From positions 124,001 through 188,000 of the forward strand of contig NZ_JALBYP010000035.1 in assembly GCF_022678485.1 (NCBI RefSeq): a stretch of DNA of 64,000 bases. The letters are read 5' to 3'. Positions 18,347-29,056 of this stretch are shown here, in pieces. The stretch comes from Aliiroseovarius sediminis. Its GTDB lineage: Bacteria; Pseudomonadota; Alphaproteobacteria; Rhodobacterales; Rhodobacteraceae. Below the pieces are notes generated by a model. That model had not been told where the DNA came from and did not search any database. It saw nothing but the letters and a program-made list of their open reading frames with translations. A program made the position numbers and the translations under genes. Within the stretch, counting starts at the first letter, position 1, and each line of letters starts with the position of its first letter.

Positions 18347-19993
18347 ATGGGCTGGATGAAGGACGAGACCGGACTCGAAAAATGCGCGGCAAATTTCGTG
18401 CCTTTGACGCCGCTTTCGCATCTCAGACGTGCCGTCCGCGTTTTCCCTAATCGCGAAGCGTTGGTGTATGGCAACAGACGCTTCACTTATGGAGCTTATT
18501 TCGAACGGGTGTCGCGGTTGGCGTCAGCTCTGACCAAGCTTGGCGTCGCACCCGGCGACGTGGTCGCCACGCTTCTGCCCAACGTGTTGCCCCATGTGGA
18601 AGCCAGCTTCGGCATCCCCGCCTGCGGGGCTGTCTTGAACACCATAAACATTCGGCTGGATGTGGACACCGTGGCCTATATTTTCGGCCATGGCGAAGCC
18701 CGCGCGGTTCTTGTGGACACACAATTCCTGCCGCTTGCCGAAAATGCCATCGCAAAGATGAACGCAGACGGCGCCTCTCAGACGCCAACGATAATCGAAG
18801 TCGCAGACCCCGACGCAGGCTTTCCGGCGACGGGGCAATATCCGGAATACGAGACCCTCGTCGCCAGCGGCGATCCCGACTTTGACTGGATCATGCCACA
18901 GGACGAATGGGAAAGCCTTGCGCTAAACTACACGTCTGGCACCACTGGGCAACCCAAGGGCGTGGTCTATCACCACCGTGGCGCCTATCTGATGACTATG
19001 GGCACGCCGATCAGTTGGGGCATGACGCTCTATCCGCGCTACCTGACTATTGTGCCCTTGTTTCATTGCAACAATTGGAACCACTGCTGGATGATGCCTG
19101 TCCTTGGCGGCACGATCATATGCTGCCGGGATATCACCGCAAAAGCCATCTATGACGCAATCGCGGATGAGGGTGTGACCCATTTCGGCGGCGCCCCAAT
19201 TGTGCTGAACATGCTGATAAATGCGCCAGAGGCCGACCGCCGAAGCTTCGATCACGTGGTCGAGGTATTCACCGCCGGCGCGCCACCAGCCGCCGCCACG
19301 CTGGCGGCGATCGAGCCGCTGGGCTTCAATGTCACGCAGGTCTATGGCCTGACCGAAACCTACGGCCATGTCACTGAATGCCTTTGGAATGGCACCGAAT
19401 GGGACGACCTTCCGCAAGCCGAAAAGGCTTCAATCAAAGCGCGCACCGGTGTCGCAATGCCGCAGATGGAGCACATCACGGTCATGTTCTCTGAGACGAT
19501 GGAACAAGTGCCGATGGACGGCGAAACCATTGGCGAGATCATGATCCGCGGCAATCCGGTGATGAAGGGTTATCTGAAAAACCCCGATGCCACCCGCGAA
19601 GCTTTTGAGGGCGGGTATTTCCATTCCGGCGACATCGCGCATCAGACCCCGGACGGCTATATCCGCATCACGGATCGCGCCAAGGACATTATTATCTCGG
19701 GCGGCGAAAATGTCAGTTCAGTCGAAGTTGAGGGCGCGCTGATGCACCACCCGGCGGTCAGCCTGTGCGCGGTGGTCGCCAAGCCTGACGACAAATGGGG
19801 CGAAGTGCCATGCGCCTTTGTCGAATTGAAGCCCGGCGCCACCGTGACCGAAGACGAGTTGATCGCCTTCGCGCGCGACCGGCTGGCCGGGTTCAAGACG
19901 CCCAAGATGATCGAGTTCTGCGAACTTCCCAAGACCTCGACCGGGAAGATACAGAAATTTGAATTGCGCGAACGTGCACGTAACGCGACCTGA
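18347..19993 (+). CDS. Acyl-CoA synthetase (AMP-forming), medium/short-chain type
   Basis: A 548-residue ANL ligase: NYTSGTTGQPKGVVYHHRGA is the ATP-binding motif, QVYGLTETYGH the A5 motif, and KTSTGKIQKFELRE at the C-terminus holds the catalytic lysine. GGGAG precedes the ATG at 18347. The N-terminal NFVPLTPLSHLRRA and PNVLPHVEASFGIPACGAVLNTINIRLD segments match the group of acyl-CoA synthetases usually annotated for medium-chain or methylated short acids. It stands alone between a transporter and an M48-like gene. The substrate is uncertain; methylmercaptopropionate or branched acids are possibilities I cannot rank. Confidence 0.88.
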   Translation: MGWMKDETGLEKCAANFVPLTPLSHLRRAVRVFPNREALVYGNRRFTYGAYFERVSRLASALTKLGVAPGDVVATLLPNVLPHVEASFGIPACGAVLNTINIRLDVDTVAYIFGHGEARAVLVDTQFLPLAENAIAKMNADGASQTPTIIEVADPDAGFPATGQYPEYETLVASGDPDFDWIMPQDEWESLALNYTSGTTGQPKGVVYHHRGAYLMTMGTPISWGMTLYPRYLTIVPLFHCNNWNHCWMMPVLGGTIICCRDITAKAIYDAIADEGVTHFGGAPIVLNMLINAPEADRRSFDHVVEVFTAGAPPAAATLAAIEPLGFNVTQVYGLTETYGHVTECLWNGTEWDDLPQAEKASIKARTGVAMPQMEHITVMFSETMEQVPMDGETIGEIMIRGNPVMKGYLKNPDATREAFEGGYFHSGDIAHQTPDGYIRITDRAKDIIISGGENVSSVEVEGALMHHPAVSLCAVVAKPDDKWGEVPCAFVELKPGATVTEDELIAFARDRLAGFKTPKMIEFCELPKTSTGKIQKFELRERARNAT

Positions 19994-20073
19994 CGCTGTG
20001 GCGCATTGCCCGACGATCGGCAACGCGGTATCCTTGACCTAATGATAACGAGCAGACGAGCCGCGCGCCGAAC

Positions 20074-21090
20074 ATGACGGCCCTGACAAAATATGACCGG
20101 CTGGAAGCCACCGGACTATGGCGTGCGTCCCCCGATGCGCAGCGCCGTGATGTAGTCGTGTCGCTTGGCAATGCGACGCTGACAATTTCCGACATGCACG
20201 ATACGGCGCTGGCCCATTGGTCCCTGCCCGCCATCATCCGGCTGAACCCCGGCGAACGCCCTGCCCTGTTTTCCCCCGGCGAGGACGCGACCGAGGAACT
20301 GGAACTGGACGACGACACTTTGGTCAAAGCGATCGAGACCGTGCGCAAGGTCGTTGCAAAACGCCGCCCCCATCCGGGCCGGTTGCGCCACTGGATCAGC
20401 GCGGGCATCATCGGCCTGCTCGTCGCGCTTGGCGTATTCTGGCTTCCCGATGCGCTTCGGGATTATACGGTGTCGGTATTGCCCGAACCCACGCGCGCGA
20501 CCATTGGGCAACGTATCCTGAACCGTATTGGCCGCGTGGCTGGCAAGAAATGTAGCGACCCAAACGGGCAGACGGCGCTGGAGCTTTTGAATACCCGCAT
20601 CCTTGGTCGTGACGCGCCGCGCGTAGTCGTACTGTCTGGAGGCGTGCAGTCCGCCGCCCACCTGCCGGGTCGGATCACCCTTCTGAACCGCGCGCTGATC
20701 GAAGACTACGAAGAGCCGGACGTGGTCGCCGGATTCATCTTGGCCGAGGACATGCGCAGGCAAACCACCGACCCGATGAACGCAATGCTGAAACATGCAG
20801 GGCTCAGGGCCACCGGGCAGCTTCTGACCACGGGCGATCTGCCCGACGGCGTTATTGACAGCTATGCAGAAGACATCCTGACCACGCCCCCTGCCGACCT
20901 GACGGATAAGGCTTTACTGGCCCGCTTCGGCGACGCAGGCGTGCGGACGACGCCTTATGCCTATGCGCTGGACCTGACCGGCGAAACCACGCTTGAGTTG
21001 ATCGAGGCCGATCCGGTCGCCCTGCCAGATGCCACGCCATTGCTGACGGATGCCGATTGGGTGCGTCTACAAGGTATTTGCGGCGAATAA
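20074..21090 (+). CDS. Membrane protein with an M48-peptidase-like domain lacking HExxH
   Basis: A 338-residue protein of unknown function. A cytoplasmic N-terminal region of about 105 residues is followed by one hydrophobic segment (near residues 108-128) and a C-terminal soluble domain. Around residues 194-228 the pattern AAHLPGRITLLNRALIEDY then PDVVAGFILAEDMRR aligns by eye with the M48 metallopeptidase segment, which runs from an A-x-PGG strand to the HExxH helix. The two zinc-binding histidines are absent (LAEDM in their place). It is therefore likely a non-catalytic relative. It converges on upp. Confidence 0.8.
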   Translation: MTALTKYDRLEATGLWRASPDAQRRDVVVSLGNATLTISDMHDTALAHWSLPAIIRLNPGERPALFSPGEDATEELELDDDTLVKAIETVRKVVAKRRPHPGRLRHWISAGIIGLLVALGVFWLPDALRDYTVSVLPEPTRATIGQRILNRIGRVAGKKCSDPNGQTALELLNTRILGRDAPRVVVLSGGVQSAAHLPGRITLLNRALIEDYEEPDVVAGFILAEDMRRQTTDPMNAMLKHAGLRATGQLLTTGDLPDGVIDSYAEDILTTPPADLTDKALLARFGDAGVRTTPYAYALDLTGETTLELIEADPVALPDATPLLTDADWVRLQGICGE

Positions 21091-21095
21091 CGCGC

Positions 21096-21728
21096 CTACT
21101 TGGTGCCAAACATCCGATCGCCCGCGTCACCCAGACCGGGGATGATATAGCCTTTTTCGTTCAGTTTTTCATCCAACGCTGCGGTGATCACGGGCACGTC
21201 GGGATGCGCCTCTTTCATCCGCGCAACGCCTTCGGGGGCGGCAAGCAGGCACATGAACCGAATGTTGCGCGCCCCGGCCTGTTTCAGCAGATCAATTGCC
21301 GCGGCCGAGCTGTTGCCGGTGGCCAACATCGGGTCCACGGCAATGACCAGACGATCCTCCAGCGTTTCCGGCACTTTGAAGTAATATTGCACGGGTTGCA
21401 GCGTCTCCTCGTCGCGATACAGCCCCACGAAGCCAACGCGCGCGGATGGTATCAACTCGAGCACCCCATCCAGAAGCCCGTTACCCGCCCGAAGGATCGA
21501 CACCAACGCCAGCTTGCGCCCAGCCAGAACCGGCGCATCCATTTCCTGCATCGGTGTCTTGATCCGCTTTTCCTCCATCGGTAAGTCGCGCGTGACCTCA
21601 TAGGCCAGAAGCTGGCTGATCTCGCGCAGAAGCTGGCGGAAGTGGTTAGTCGACGTTGCCTCGTCGCGCATCAAGGTCAGCTTGTGCTGAATCAGCGGGT
21701 GTTTCACAACGGTAAGATGGTCAGACAT
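21096..21728 (-). CDS. upp: Uracil phosphoribosyltransferase
   Basis: A 210-residue enzyme of pyrimidine salvage converting uracil and PRPP to UMP. The PRPP-binding motif [16 protein letters not shown] and the uracil-binding C-terminus [17 protein letters not shown] are complete, and the length equals the family norm. The ATG at 21728 is the family start ([17 protein letters not shown]); the frame runs 21 codons further into add. The start overlaps the add stop by eight bases, so it is translationally coupled as the last gene of the salvage operon. Confidence 0.95.
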   Translation of the reverse strand: MSDHLTVVKHPLIQHKLTLMRDEATSTNHFRQLLREISQLLAYEVTRDLPMEEKRIKTPMQEMDAPVLAGRKLALVSILRAGNGLLDGVLELIPSARVGFVGLYRDEETLQPVQYYFKVPETLEDRLVIAVDPMLATGNSSAAAIDLLKQAGARNIRFMCLLAAPEGVARMKEAHPDVPVITAALDEKLNEKGYIIPGLGDAGDRMFGTK

Positions 21729-22713
21729 CCTGGGTCTCCAAAATCTTGCGCACACGGGCGCGGGTCGCGTCGTCACAGAACGCAGCGCCAATCGCGCTTA
21801 GGTTCAGCGCCTTGAAATCCGTCGCATCCCAGCCGAACTGGCGCGACAGGTTTTCATATTCCTTTACCATATCCGTGCGGAAAAAGGGCGGGTCGTCGGT
21901 CGACACTGTCACTTTCACGCCACGGTCGCGCAGCTTGGCAATCGGATGGCTGGCGAGGTCAGGATAGACGCCCAGAAACACGTTTGATCCGGGGCAGACC
22001 TCAAGCGTGATGTCATCTTCGATCAGCCGCTCCACAAGCGCGGGGTCTTCGAAGGCGCGCACGCCGTGCCCGATGCGCTGCACGCGCAGATCGTCCAAGG
22101 CAGCGCGCACCTCGTCCGGGCCGTTCCATTCGCCTGCATGGGTGGTCAGGTGCAACCCTGCCTCGCGCGCCATGTCGAAGGCATAGGCGAAATCGCCCTG
22201 CGTGCCGGATTTTTCGTCCCCGCCCATGCCAAAACCAGTGATGAAGCCACCCGCCGTTTCCTGCGCACAACGCGCGGTTTCGCGCGCCGCATCCGGCCCG
22301 AAATGGCGCACCGCTGTCACGATGCCACGCAGGGTGATGCCCATGTCGCGCTCGGCCTCGGTGGCCGCGTCCTGAATGGCAGAAAGATAGTCGCGCCAAG
22401 CGGAAACATCGCGCCCCCCGCAAAAATCGGGCGAAATGAAGGTTTCGACGTAAATCACACCAGCCTCAGCGCAGTTTTCCAGAAAAGCACGGGTCAGCCG
22501 CGCGTAATCCTGCGGGGCTTTCAGCACGGACGTGGCGGCCTCGTATACCTCAAGAAAGTGCCAGAAATCACGATAGGCATAGCCACCATCTTCGGTGAAT
22601 ATGCCTGACAGATCAACGCTTTGCTCTTTGGCCAGGCTGCGGATGAAATCGGGTGGCGCGGCGCCTTCGATATGAGTGTGCAGCTCGACCTTCGGCAGTG
22701 ATTTATAGCTCAT
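21721..22713 (-). CDS. add: Adenosine deaminase (or close purine-nucleoside deaminase)
   Basis: A 330-residue amidohydrolase. Zinc ligands appear in VELHTHIEG near the N-terminus, THAGEWNG (His plus catalytic Glu region), RIGHGVRA and [11 protein letters not shown]. These match adenosine deaminase, which converts adenosine to inosine. The ATG at 22713 overlaps the deoB stop (ATGA) and starts the conserved block; the longer frame is rejected. Some family members act on adenine, but the operon with deoB and cdd supports nucleoside salvage. Confidence 0.9.
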   Translation of the reverse strand: MSYKSLPKVELHTHIEGAAPPDFIRSLAKEQSVDLSGIFTEDGGYAYRDFWHFLEVYEAATSVLKAPQDYARLTRAFLENCAEAGVIYVETFISPDFCGGRDVSAWRDYLSAIQDAATEAERDMGITLRGIVTAVRHFGPDAARETARCAQETAGGFITGFGMGGDEKSGTQGDFAYAFDMAREAGLHLTTHAGEWNGPDEVRAALDDLRVQRIGHGVRAFEDPALVERLIEDDITLEVCPGSNVFLGVYPDLASHPIAKLRDRGVKVTVSTDDPPFFRTDMVKEYENLSRQFGWDATDFKALNLSAIGAAFCDDATRARVRKILETQDV

Positions 22714-23924
22714 AGAAACGATGTCCCCGCGCCGCGCGCGTCTAATCCAAGATGAGCGGCCACAGATGCCCCAATGTCGGAAAAACCGCAAATACCAATT
22801 TCGCGAGCGCCCAGCCCGGCGCCGATCACCGGCACCCTTTCGCGTGTGTGATCGGTGCCGACCCATGTCGGATCATTGCCGTGATCGGCGGTGAAGATCA
22901 GCAAGTCGCCATTACGCATCTTGTCAAACAGACGCGGTAGTTCACCATCAAACCATTCCAGCGCACGGGCATAGCCGGACACATCGCGACGGTGGCCATA
23001 TTGGGAATCAAACTCGACAAAATTAGCAAACACCAGATCGCCATCCTGCGCGGTGTCCATCGAGGCGACCAGATGCTCTATCAACTCTGCATCCGCGCCC
23101 TTTTTCAGCGTGTCGATGCCCCGGTGGGCAAAGATATCGCCAATCTTTCCAATCGCATGGACCTTTCGCCCCGCATCATGCACCCAGTCGCACAGGGTCG
23201 GGCTGGGCGGGGTCATCGCGAAATCGCGGCGGTTGGTGGTGCGTTCGAAACCCTCGGCCTCGGACCCGATGAAAGGCCGGGCAATGGCGCGTCCGACCTG
23301 CATTTTGTGCACGATGGGTGCAATTTCCTCGCACAGATCAATCAGCCGTTTGAGGCCGAATGTAACCTCATGAGCCGCGATCTGGATGACACTGTCGACC
23401 GATGTATAGACGATGGGCTTGCCGGTGCGCACATGCTCTGCCCCCAGATCTTCGATGATCTGTGTGCCGGAGGCGTGTTTGTTGCCCAAAATACCATCGA
23501 CACCCGCGATCTCGCATATCGTCCGGGTCAGGTCTTCGGGAAACGCAGGCTCAGTGTCGGGGAAATAGCCCCAGTCCCACGGCACCGGCACGCCGGCAAT
23601 TTCCCAATGACCCGACGGCGTGTCCTTACCATTCGAAACCTCCTGCGCCGCACCCCACAAGCCTTGCGGGCGCGCGTCCAGTCCCGGCGTATCATCGCCA
23701 GAGGCCAAGCGGATTGCAGCGCCCAGACCAAGCTCGTCAAGATGTGGCATCTTCAAAGGGCCAGAGCGCCCGTCCTCGGCACGCCCATCCGCACAGGCTT
23801 GCGCGATATGGGCCAACGTGTTGGCACCCGTGTCAGGCACGGTCTTATCATTGAAAAACGCGTGCGCATCGGGTGCGCCGCCGCAACCAGCACTGTCCAG
23901 AACGATCAGGAAGGCACGGGTCAT
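22710..23924 (-). CDS. deoB: Phosphopentomutase
   Basis: A 404-residue alkaline-phosphatase-superfamily enzyme converting (deoxy)ribose-1-phosphate to the 5-phosphate. The nucleophile-region motif [14 protein letters not shown] and the metal-binding blocks [22 protein letters not shown] and HTRERVPV are intact. It overlaps cdd upstream and add downstream by four bases each. Related operons in Rhodobacterales often carry deoA between cdd and deoB; here it is absent, so the pentose-1-phosphate must come from another phosphorylase. Confidence 0.95.
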   Translation of the reverse strand: MTRAFLIVLDSAGCGGAPDAHAFFNDKTVPDTGANTLAHIAQACADGRAEDGRSGPLKMPHLDELGLGAAIRLASGDDTPGLDARPQGLWGAAQEVSNGKDTPSGHWEIAGVPVPWDWGYFPDTEPAFPEDLTRTICEIAGVDGILGNKHASGTQIIEDLGAEHVRTGKPIVYTSVDSVIQIAAHEVTFGLKRLIDLCEEIAPIVHKMQVGRAIARPFIGSEAEGFERTTNRRDFAMTPPSPTLCDWVHDAGRKVHAIGKIGDIFAHRGIDTLKKGADAELIEHLVASMDTAQDGDLVFANFVEFDSQYGHRRDVSGYARALEWFDGELPRLFDKMRNGDLLIFTADHGNDPTWVGTDHTRERVPVIGAGLGAREIGICGFSDIGASVAAHLGLDARGAGTSFL

Positions 23925-24313
23925 GTGATCACCATATGCTCAGGCCCGAAGGCGCCCGGCAGAAGCTCGGCCACGGTCATGGTCAGGCTTTCACCGCCCA
24001 TCGTCATCATCGTGACGGTCGCATCCGCGTCCGCGAACTCCGCCAACTTCTGGCGGCACCCCCCACAAGGCGTGACCGGTAGGGGCGCATCGGCGATCAC
24101 GACCACCTCGACCACCTTGCGATCCCCACCCAACGCCATTGCTGCAATTGCGCCAGCTTCGGCACAAGTGCCTTCGGGATAGGCGACATTTTCGACATTG
24201 CAGCCCGCGTAAACGGCGCCTGAGGCACAGCGCAGCGCAGCGCCCACCTTGAAGGTGGAATAAGGCACATAGGCGTTTTCACGGGCGGCTTTCGCAACGT
24301 CCAACAGCGACAT
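23921..24313 (-). CDS. cdd: Cytidine deaminase
   Basis: A 130-residue tetrameric-type cytidine deaminase. CAEAGAI provides a zinc ligand and the catalytic Glu, and PCGGCRQKL provides the other two Cys ligands. An AGGAGGT ribosome binding site lies just before the ATG at 24313, fixing the start although the frame is open 27 codons upstream. It converts cytidine and deoxycytidine to uridine forms and heads the cdd-deoB-add-upp operon. It is divergent from maeB, sharing a 209-base promoter region. Confidence 0.93.
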   Translation of the reverse strand: MSLLDVAKAARENAYVPYSTFKVGAALRCASGAVYAGCNVENVAYPEGTCAEAGAIAAMALGGDRKVVEVVVIADAPLPVTPCGGCRQKLAEFADADATVTMMTMGGESLTMTVAELLPGAFGPEHMVIT

Positions 24314-24522
24314 CTGACCTCCTGATCCATCATGGTTCTTATACCTCATCACCGTGGCGCGCAGGGGCGCCGGATGCAAGACCAAACCGTGCACGTATTG
24401 ACCTGAGCGCCATTACCTGCGCTAAGCTGTAATTGTGCAAGCAGACTTGATCGCGAAGGGATGCCTATTGTAAGGCTGTGTCGCAGATAGTTTAAAGCTA
24501 AACCTCTCGGAGGAGGACACCC

Positions 24523-26796
24523 TTGAGCGACGACAATTACCCCCGCAAACGCGCCCTTGATTACCATGAGTTTCCGCAGCCAGGGAAGCTGGAGATCCGC
24601 GCAACCAAGCCCATGGCAAACGGTCGTGATCTGAGCTTGGCTTATTCCCCGGGGGTGGCTGAGGCGTGCATCGAGATTCAGAAAGATCCAACCGCTGCAA
24701 GTCGTTACACGGCGCGTGGCAACCTGGTTGCGGTGGTGTCGAACGGAACCGCCGTGCTGGGGCTGGGCAATATCGGGGCGCTGGCCTCAAAGCCCGTGAT
24801 GGAAGGCAAGGCCGTCCTGTTCAAGAAGTTTGCCAATATCGACTGTTTCGATATTGAGCTGGACCAGAATGATCCCGAAAAGCTGGCCGAGATCGTTTGC
24901 GCGATGGAGCCAAGCTTCGGCGCGATCAATCTGGAAGACATCAAGGCTCCGGATTGTTTTATCGTTGAACAAATATGCCGCGAGCGGATGAACATTCCCG
25001 TGTTTCACGACGACCAGCACGGCACCGCCATCGTTGTAGGTGCTGCGGCCACCAACGCGTTGCGCGTCGCGGGCAAATCGTTTGATCAGATCAAGGTTGT
25101 GTCCACCGGCGGGGGGGCTGCGGGCATTGCCTGTTTGAACATGCTTCTAAAGCTGGGCGTGAAGCGCGAAAACGTCTGGCTGTGTGATATCGATGGGCTG
25201 GTCTATGACGGGCGCAAGACTGATATGACACCGCAAAAAGCAGCCTTTGCGCAAGGGACAACTCCGGCAACGCTGGACGAAGTAATTGACGGCGCTGACC
25301 TGTTCCTTGGCCTGTCTGGACCTAGCGTATTGAAGTCCGAAATGGTTGCCAAGATGGCGAAGCGCCCAATCATTTTCGCTCTTGCCAACCCTACGCCCGA
25401 GATCATGCCGGACGAGGTGCGCGCGGTTGCGCCCGACGCCCTGATCGCGACCGGGCGGTCGGATTTTCCGAACCAGGTCAACAACGTCCTTTGTTTCCCG
25501 TTCATCTTCCGCGGCGCGCTTGATGTTGGCGCGACCGAGATCAACGACGCGATGCAACTGGGTTGCATCGAAGGAATCGCGGCGCTCGCCCGCGCCACCA
25601 CATCCGCAGAAGCCGCCGCCGCCTACAAGGGCGAGCAGCTGACATTTGGCGAGGATTATCTGATCCCCAAACCCTTCGATCCACGTCTGATGGGGGTTGT
25701 CGCGACTGCTGTCGCCAAGGCAGCAATGGAAAGCGGTGTCGCAACGCGACCTGTGGATGACATTGACGTTTACAAAGAAACGCTGGACGGCTCGGTTTTC
25801 CGCTCGGCCCTGATCATGCGCCCGGTATTCGAAGCCGCCGCCACCGCCGAACGCAGCATCGTCTTTGCCGAAGGCGAGGATGAGCGGGTGCTGCGCGCCG
25901 CCAATGCGATGCTCGAGGAAACCACCGACGCGCCGATCCTGATCGGGCGACCAGATGTGATCGCGCAGCGTTGCGAACGCGCAGGTCTGTCGATCAAGGC
26001 CGGCCGTGACTTCCAGATCGTGAACCCGGAACGCGACGACCGGTATCGCGACTATTGGGGGGCTTACCACCAGATCATGGCGCGCAGTGGCACCACGCCC
26101 GACCTTGCCAAGGCAATCCTGCGCACCAACACCACCGCGATTGCTGCGATCATGGTGCATTTGGGGCAAGCCGACAGCATGATTGCCGGCACGTTCGGAC
26201 AATACCTATGGCACCTGAATTACATCCGGCAAATCTTGGGTACGGATGGATTGCACCCGGTTGGCGCGCTTAGCCTGATGATCTTGCAAGACGGCCCTCT
26301 GTTCATCGCCGACACCCACGTTCACAACACGCCCAGCGCGCAAGAGATTGCCGAAACCGTCTGCGCCGCCGCCCGCCATGTCCGCCGCTTCGGGGTCGAA
26401 CCGAAGATCGCGCTGTGCTCGTATTCTCAGTTCGGCAACCATGCCGGCGACAGCGGCATACGCGCGCGCGAGGCGTTGGATATTCTGGACAGCAAGCCGC
26501 GCGACTTTGCCTATGAAGGCGAAATGCATGTGGACGCAGCCCTTGATGTCGATGTGCGCAACCACATCTTCCCCGGCGCCCGTTTTGACGGGCCTGCGAA
26601 TGTGCTGGTGTTCACCAATGCCGACGCTGCCAGCGCCGTGCGCAACACGGTCAAGGTCAAGGGCGGCGGGCTTGAGGTCGGGCCGATCCTGATGGGCATG
26701 GGCAACCGCGCCCATATCGTGACCCCGTCGATCACTGCACGTGGGCTTCTGAACATGTCGGCGGTCGCGGGCACGCCGGTTGCCAAGTATGGCTAA
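24523..26796 (+). CDS. maeB: NADP-dependent malic enzyme with phosphotransacetylase-like domain (MaeB)
   Basis: A 757-residue fusion. Residues 1 to about 420 form the malic enzyme: [24 protein letters not shown] with metal-binding Asp, and the Rossmann motif [13 protein letters not shown]. From about residue 430 a phosphate acetyltransferase-like regulatory domain follows ([17 protein letters not shown]). It decarboxylates malate to pyruvate with NADP. The start is TTG, supported by GGAGGAGG six bases upstream; no ATG fits. It stands alone between cdd and prpE. Confidence 0.95.
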   Translation: MSDDNYPRKRALDYHEFPQPGKLEIRATKPMANGRDLSLAYSPGVAEACIEIQKDPTAASRYTARGNLVAVVSNGTAVLGLGNIGALASKPVMEGKAVLFKKFANIDCFDIELDQNDPEKLAEIVCAMEPSFGAINLEDIKAPDCFIVEQICRERMNIPVFHDDQHGTAIVVGAAATNALRVAGKSFDQIKVVSTGGGAAGIACLNMLLKLGVKRENVWLCDIDGLVYDGRKTDMTPQKAAFAQGTTPATLDEVIDGADLFLGLSGPSVLKSEMVAKMAKRPIIFALANPTPEIMPDEVRAVAPDALIATGRSDFPNQVNNVLCFPFIFRGALDVGATEINDAMQLGCIEGIAALARATTSAEAAAAYKGEQLTFGEDYLIPKPFDPRLMGVVATAVAKAAMESGVATRPVDDIDVYKETLDGSVFRSALIMRPVFEAAATAERSIVFAEGEDERVLRAANAMLEETTDAPILIGRPDVIAQRCERAGLSIKAGRDFQIVNPERDDRYRDYWGAYHQIMARSGTTPDLAKAILRTNTTAIAAIMVHLGQADSMIAGTFGQYLWHLNYIRQILGTDGLHPVGALSLMILQDGPLFIADTHVHNTPSAQEIAETVCAAARHVRRFGVEPKIALCSYSQFGNHAGDSGIRAREALDILDSKPRDFAYEGEMHVDAALDVDVRNHIFPGARFDGPANVLVFTNADAASAVRNTVKVKGGGLEVGPILMGMGNRAHIVTPSITARGLLNMSAVAGTPVAKYG

Positions 26797-26832
26797 CGCG
26801 CGTCGATCCGGGGCGACTCGGGTCTGACAGCC

Positions 26833-26942
26833 TTTGCAAGGTGGGGTTTGCAAGTTTGCAAATTCCACCTTTTTCAAATTTCCAGGGCCTGTTCTTCTGA
26901 GGTTTGCAAAAATTTGCACCACACTCAGCCATTAATTGCAAA
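26833..26942 (+). promoter_or_regulatory. Cluster of TTTGCAAA-type boxes upstream of prpE (PccR/RamB-like operators)
   Basis: Within 110 bases there are six matches to the self-palindromic TTTGCAAA or near forms: TTTGCAAG at 26833 and 26847, TTTGCAAA at 26855 and 26903, TTTGCACC at 26913 and ATTGCAAA at 26935. A possible -35 (TTGACT, 26944-26949) follows the last box. Propionyl-CoA regulators of the PccR/ScfR/RamB family are known to bind TTTGCAAA pairs, and the downstream gene is propionyl-CoA synthetase. Confidence 0.75.
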
Positions 26943-27040
26943 TTTGACTGCTAAACCGTCGCACCTTAAAACGCCGCGCTTGCCCTGATGGCGGGCAGAA
27001 GCGTAACAATTTGTCTAAGGGAAACTGGAGAAAGTGCACC

Positions 27041-28930
27041 ATGGCATACAAAGACGTATACGCAGCCTGGCAGGCCGACCCCGAGGCCTTCTGGATGGAC
27101 GCCGCCCAAGCGATCGACTGGGATAAACTCCCGTCCAAGGCGCTTTTTGACGAGAACGCGCCGCTTTACGAATGGTTCTCGGATGGCATGGTGAATACCT
27201 GCTACAACGCGGTCGACCGGCATGTGGAAAACGGGCGGGGCGATCAGGTGGCGATCATCTATGACAGCCCGATCACTGGACGTCAGGCCAAGATCACCTA
27301 TGCCGAGCTTAAGACACGCGTCGCCGCGCTGGCCGGCACCTTGCAAGAGAAGGGCGTTGAGAAAGGCGACCGCGTCATCATCTATATGCCGATGGTGGCT
27401 GAGGCCCTGATGGCGATGCTGGCCGTCACCCGCATCGGTGCGATCCATTCGGTCGTGTTCGGCGGGTTTGCATCCAAAGAACTTGCGGTGCGGATTGACG
27501 ATGCGAAACCCAAAGCGATCATCGCGGCATCCTGCGGGATCGAGCCGGGACGCGTCGTCGCCTATAAGCCGCTTCTGGACGGTGCCATCGACATCGCCGA
27601 ACACAAGCCCGATTTCACCATAATCCTTCAACGCGAAGAAAGCCCCGCTGATCTGATCGAGGGGCGCGATCACGATTGGGCCGACCTTGAAGCAAGCGCC
27701 ACTCCTGCCGATTGCGTTCCGGTCGAAGGTAACCACCCGGCCTATATCCTCTATACCTCTGGCACGACCGGGCAGCCAAAGGGCGTCATCCGTCACACCG
27801 GCGGGCATCTGGTGGCGCTGAACTGGACCATGAAAAACATCTATAACGTCGATCCCGGCGATGTGTTCTGGGTGGCGTCCGATGTGGGCTGGGTCGTGGG
27901 GCACAGCTATATCGCCTATGCGCCGCTGATCCACGGCAACACCACCGTCGTGTTCGAGGGCAAACCCGTCGGCACCCCCGACGCCGGCACTTTCTGGCGG
28001 GTAATCTCGGAACATAAAGTCAAAAGCTTCTTCACCGCCCCCACCGCCTTTCGCGCGGTGAAGCGCGAAGATCCCAAGGGCGAGTTCATCAAGAAATACG
28101 ATCTGTCCTGCCTGAAACAGGTCTATTTGGCGGGCGAACGCGCCGATCCGGATACCATCGTCTGGGCGCAAGAGCAGTTGCAAATGCCCATCGTGGATCA
28201 CTGGTGGCAAACGGAGACCGGTTTTGCTATCGCCGCGAACCCGCTGGGGATTGAAGAGTTGCCGACGAAGCTTGGCTCGCCTTCGGTGCCGATGCCGGGT
28301 TATGACGTGCAGATTCTGGATGAAGGCGGGCATGAATTGCCTGCGGGCGAGTTGGGTGCGATTGCCATCAAACTGCCCCTGCCCCCCGGCACTTTGCCCA
28401 ACCTATGGAACGCCGAAGAACGGTTCAAATCCAGCTATCTGAACACGTTTCCCGGTTATTACGAAACGGGGGATGCGGGTTACAAGGATGAAGACGGATA
28501 CCTTTACATCATGGCCCGCACCGACGACGTGATCAACGTCGCGGGCCATCGCCTGTCCACCGGCGGGATGGAGGAAGTTTTGGCCAGTCACCCGGACGTC
28601 GCCGAATGCGCGGTAATCGGCGTGACCGATACGTTGAAAGGTCAATTGCCGCTTGGGCTGATCTGCCTGAACGCCGGCACCGACCGCCCGGACGATGAGG
28701 TGGCGGCAGAATGCGTCAAACTGGTGCGCGAAAAGATCGGGCCCGTTGCGGCATTCAAATTGTGCGTCGTCGTGGACCGACTACCCAAGACACGGTCCGG
28801 CAAAATTCTGCGCGCCACCATGGTTTCGATCGCAGACGGCACGGATTACAAGATGCCGGCGACCATCGACGATCCAGCCGTTCTGGACGAGATCCGCGAT
28901 GCACTGCAAAGCCTTGGGTATTCGCAGTAA
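27041..28930 (+). CDS. prpE: Propionyl-CoA synthetase (propionate-CoA ligase)
   Basis: A 629-residue acetyl-CoA-synthetase-like ligase. The N-terminus (AYKDVYAAWQADPEAFW, then CYNAVDRHVENGRGDQVAII) follows PrpE rather than Acs. It carries LYTSGTTGQPKGVIRHTGGH for ATP binding, DHWWQTETGF as A5 motif and KTRSGKILRATM with the acylatable lysine. It activates propionate to propionyl-CoA for the methylmalonyl-CoA route. The ATG at 27041 with GGAG upstream is preferred to the open frame before it. TTTGCAAA boxes upstream and a strong terminator downstream define a single-gene unit. Confidence 0.92.
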   Translation: MAYKDVYAAWQADPEAFWMDAAQAIDWDKLPSKALFDENAPLYEWFSDGMVNTCYNAVDRHVENGRGDQVAIIYDSPITGRQAKITYAELKTRVAALAGTLQEKGVEKGDRVIIYMPMVAEALMAMLAVTRIGAIHSVVFGGFASKELAVRIDDAKPKAIIAASCGIEPGRVVAYKPLLDGAIDIAEHKPDFTIILQREESPADLIEGRDHDWADLEASATPADCVPVEGNHPAYILYTSGTTGQPKGVIRHTGGHLVALNWTMKNIYNVDPGDVFWVASDVGWVVGHSYIAYAPLIHGNTTVVFEGKPVGTPDAGTFWRVISEHKVKSFFTAPTAFRAVKREDPKGEFIKKYDLSCLKQVYLAGERADPDTIVWAQEQLQMPIVDHWWQTETGFAIAANPLGIEELPTKLGSPSVPMPGYDVQILDEGGHELPAGELGAIAIKLPLPPGTLPNLWNAEERFKSSYLNTFPGYYETGDAGYKDEDGYLYIMARTDDVINVAGHRLSTGGMEEVLASHPDVAECAVIGVTDTLKGQLPLGLICLNAGTDRPDDEVAAECVKLVREKIGPVAAFKLCVVVDRLPKTRSGKILRATMVSIADGTDYKMPATIDDPAVLDEIRDALQSLGYSQ

Positions 28931-28950
28931 ATGCTGGCAAATTCGCACCA

Positions 28951-28986
28951 AAATCTCCTCTGACAGCGGTTCGGAGGAGATTTTTT
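28951..28986 (+). terminator. Rho-independent terminator after prpE
   Basis: AAATCTCCTC pairs with GAGGAGATTT over ten base pairs, followed by a T run. It lies 20 bases after the prpE stop and ahead of the next gene. Confidence 0.92.
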
Positions 28987-29056
28987 GGATTTTTACCCCC
29001 TATATGAATACAACCATATCGTAAGGGGTAAATATCTGTGGGTGGAGCGATGGATT

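Noticed and set aside
25147-26202. Long minus-strand frame inside maeB
   Set aside because: Mirror frame of a conserved enzyme; composition is Gly/Arg/His-rich and unlike any family.
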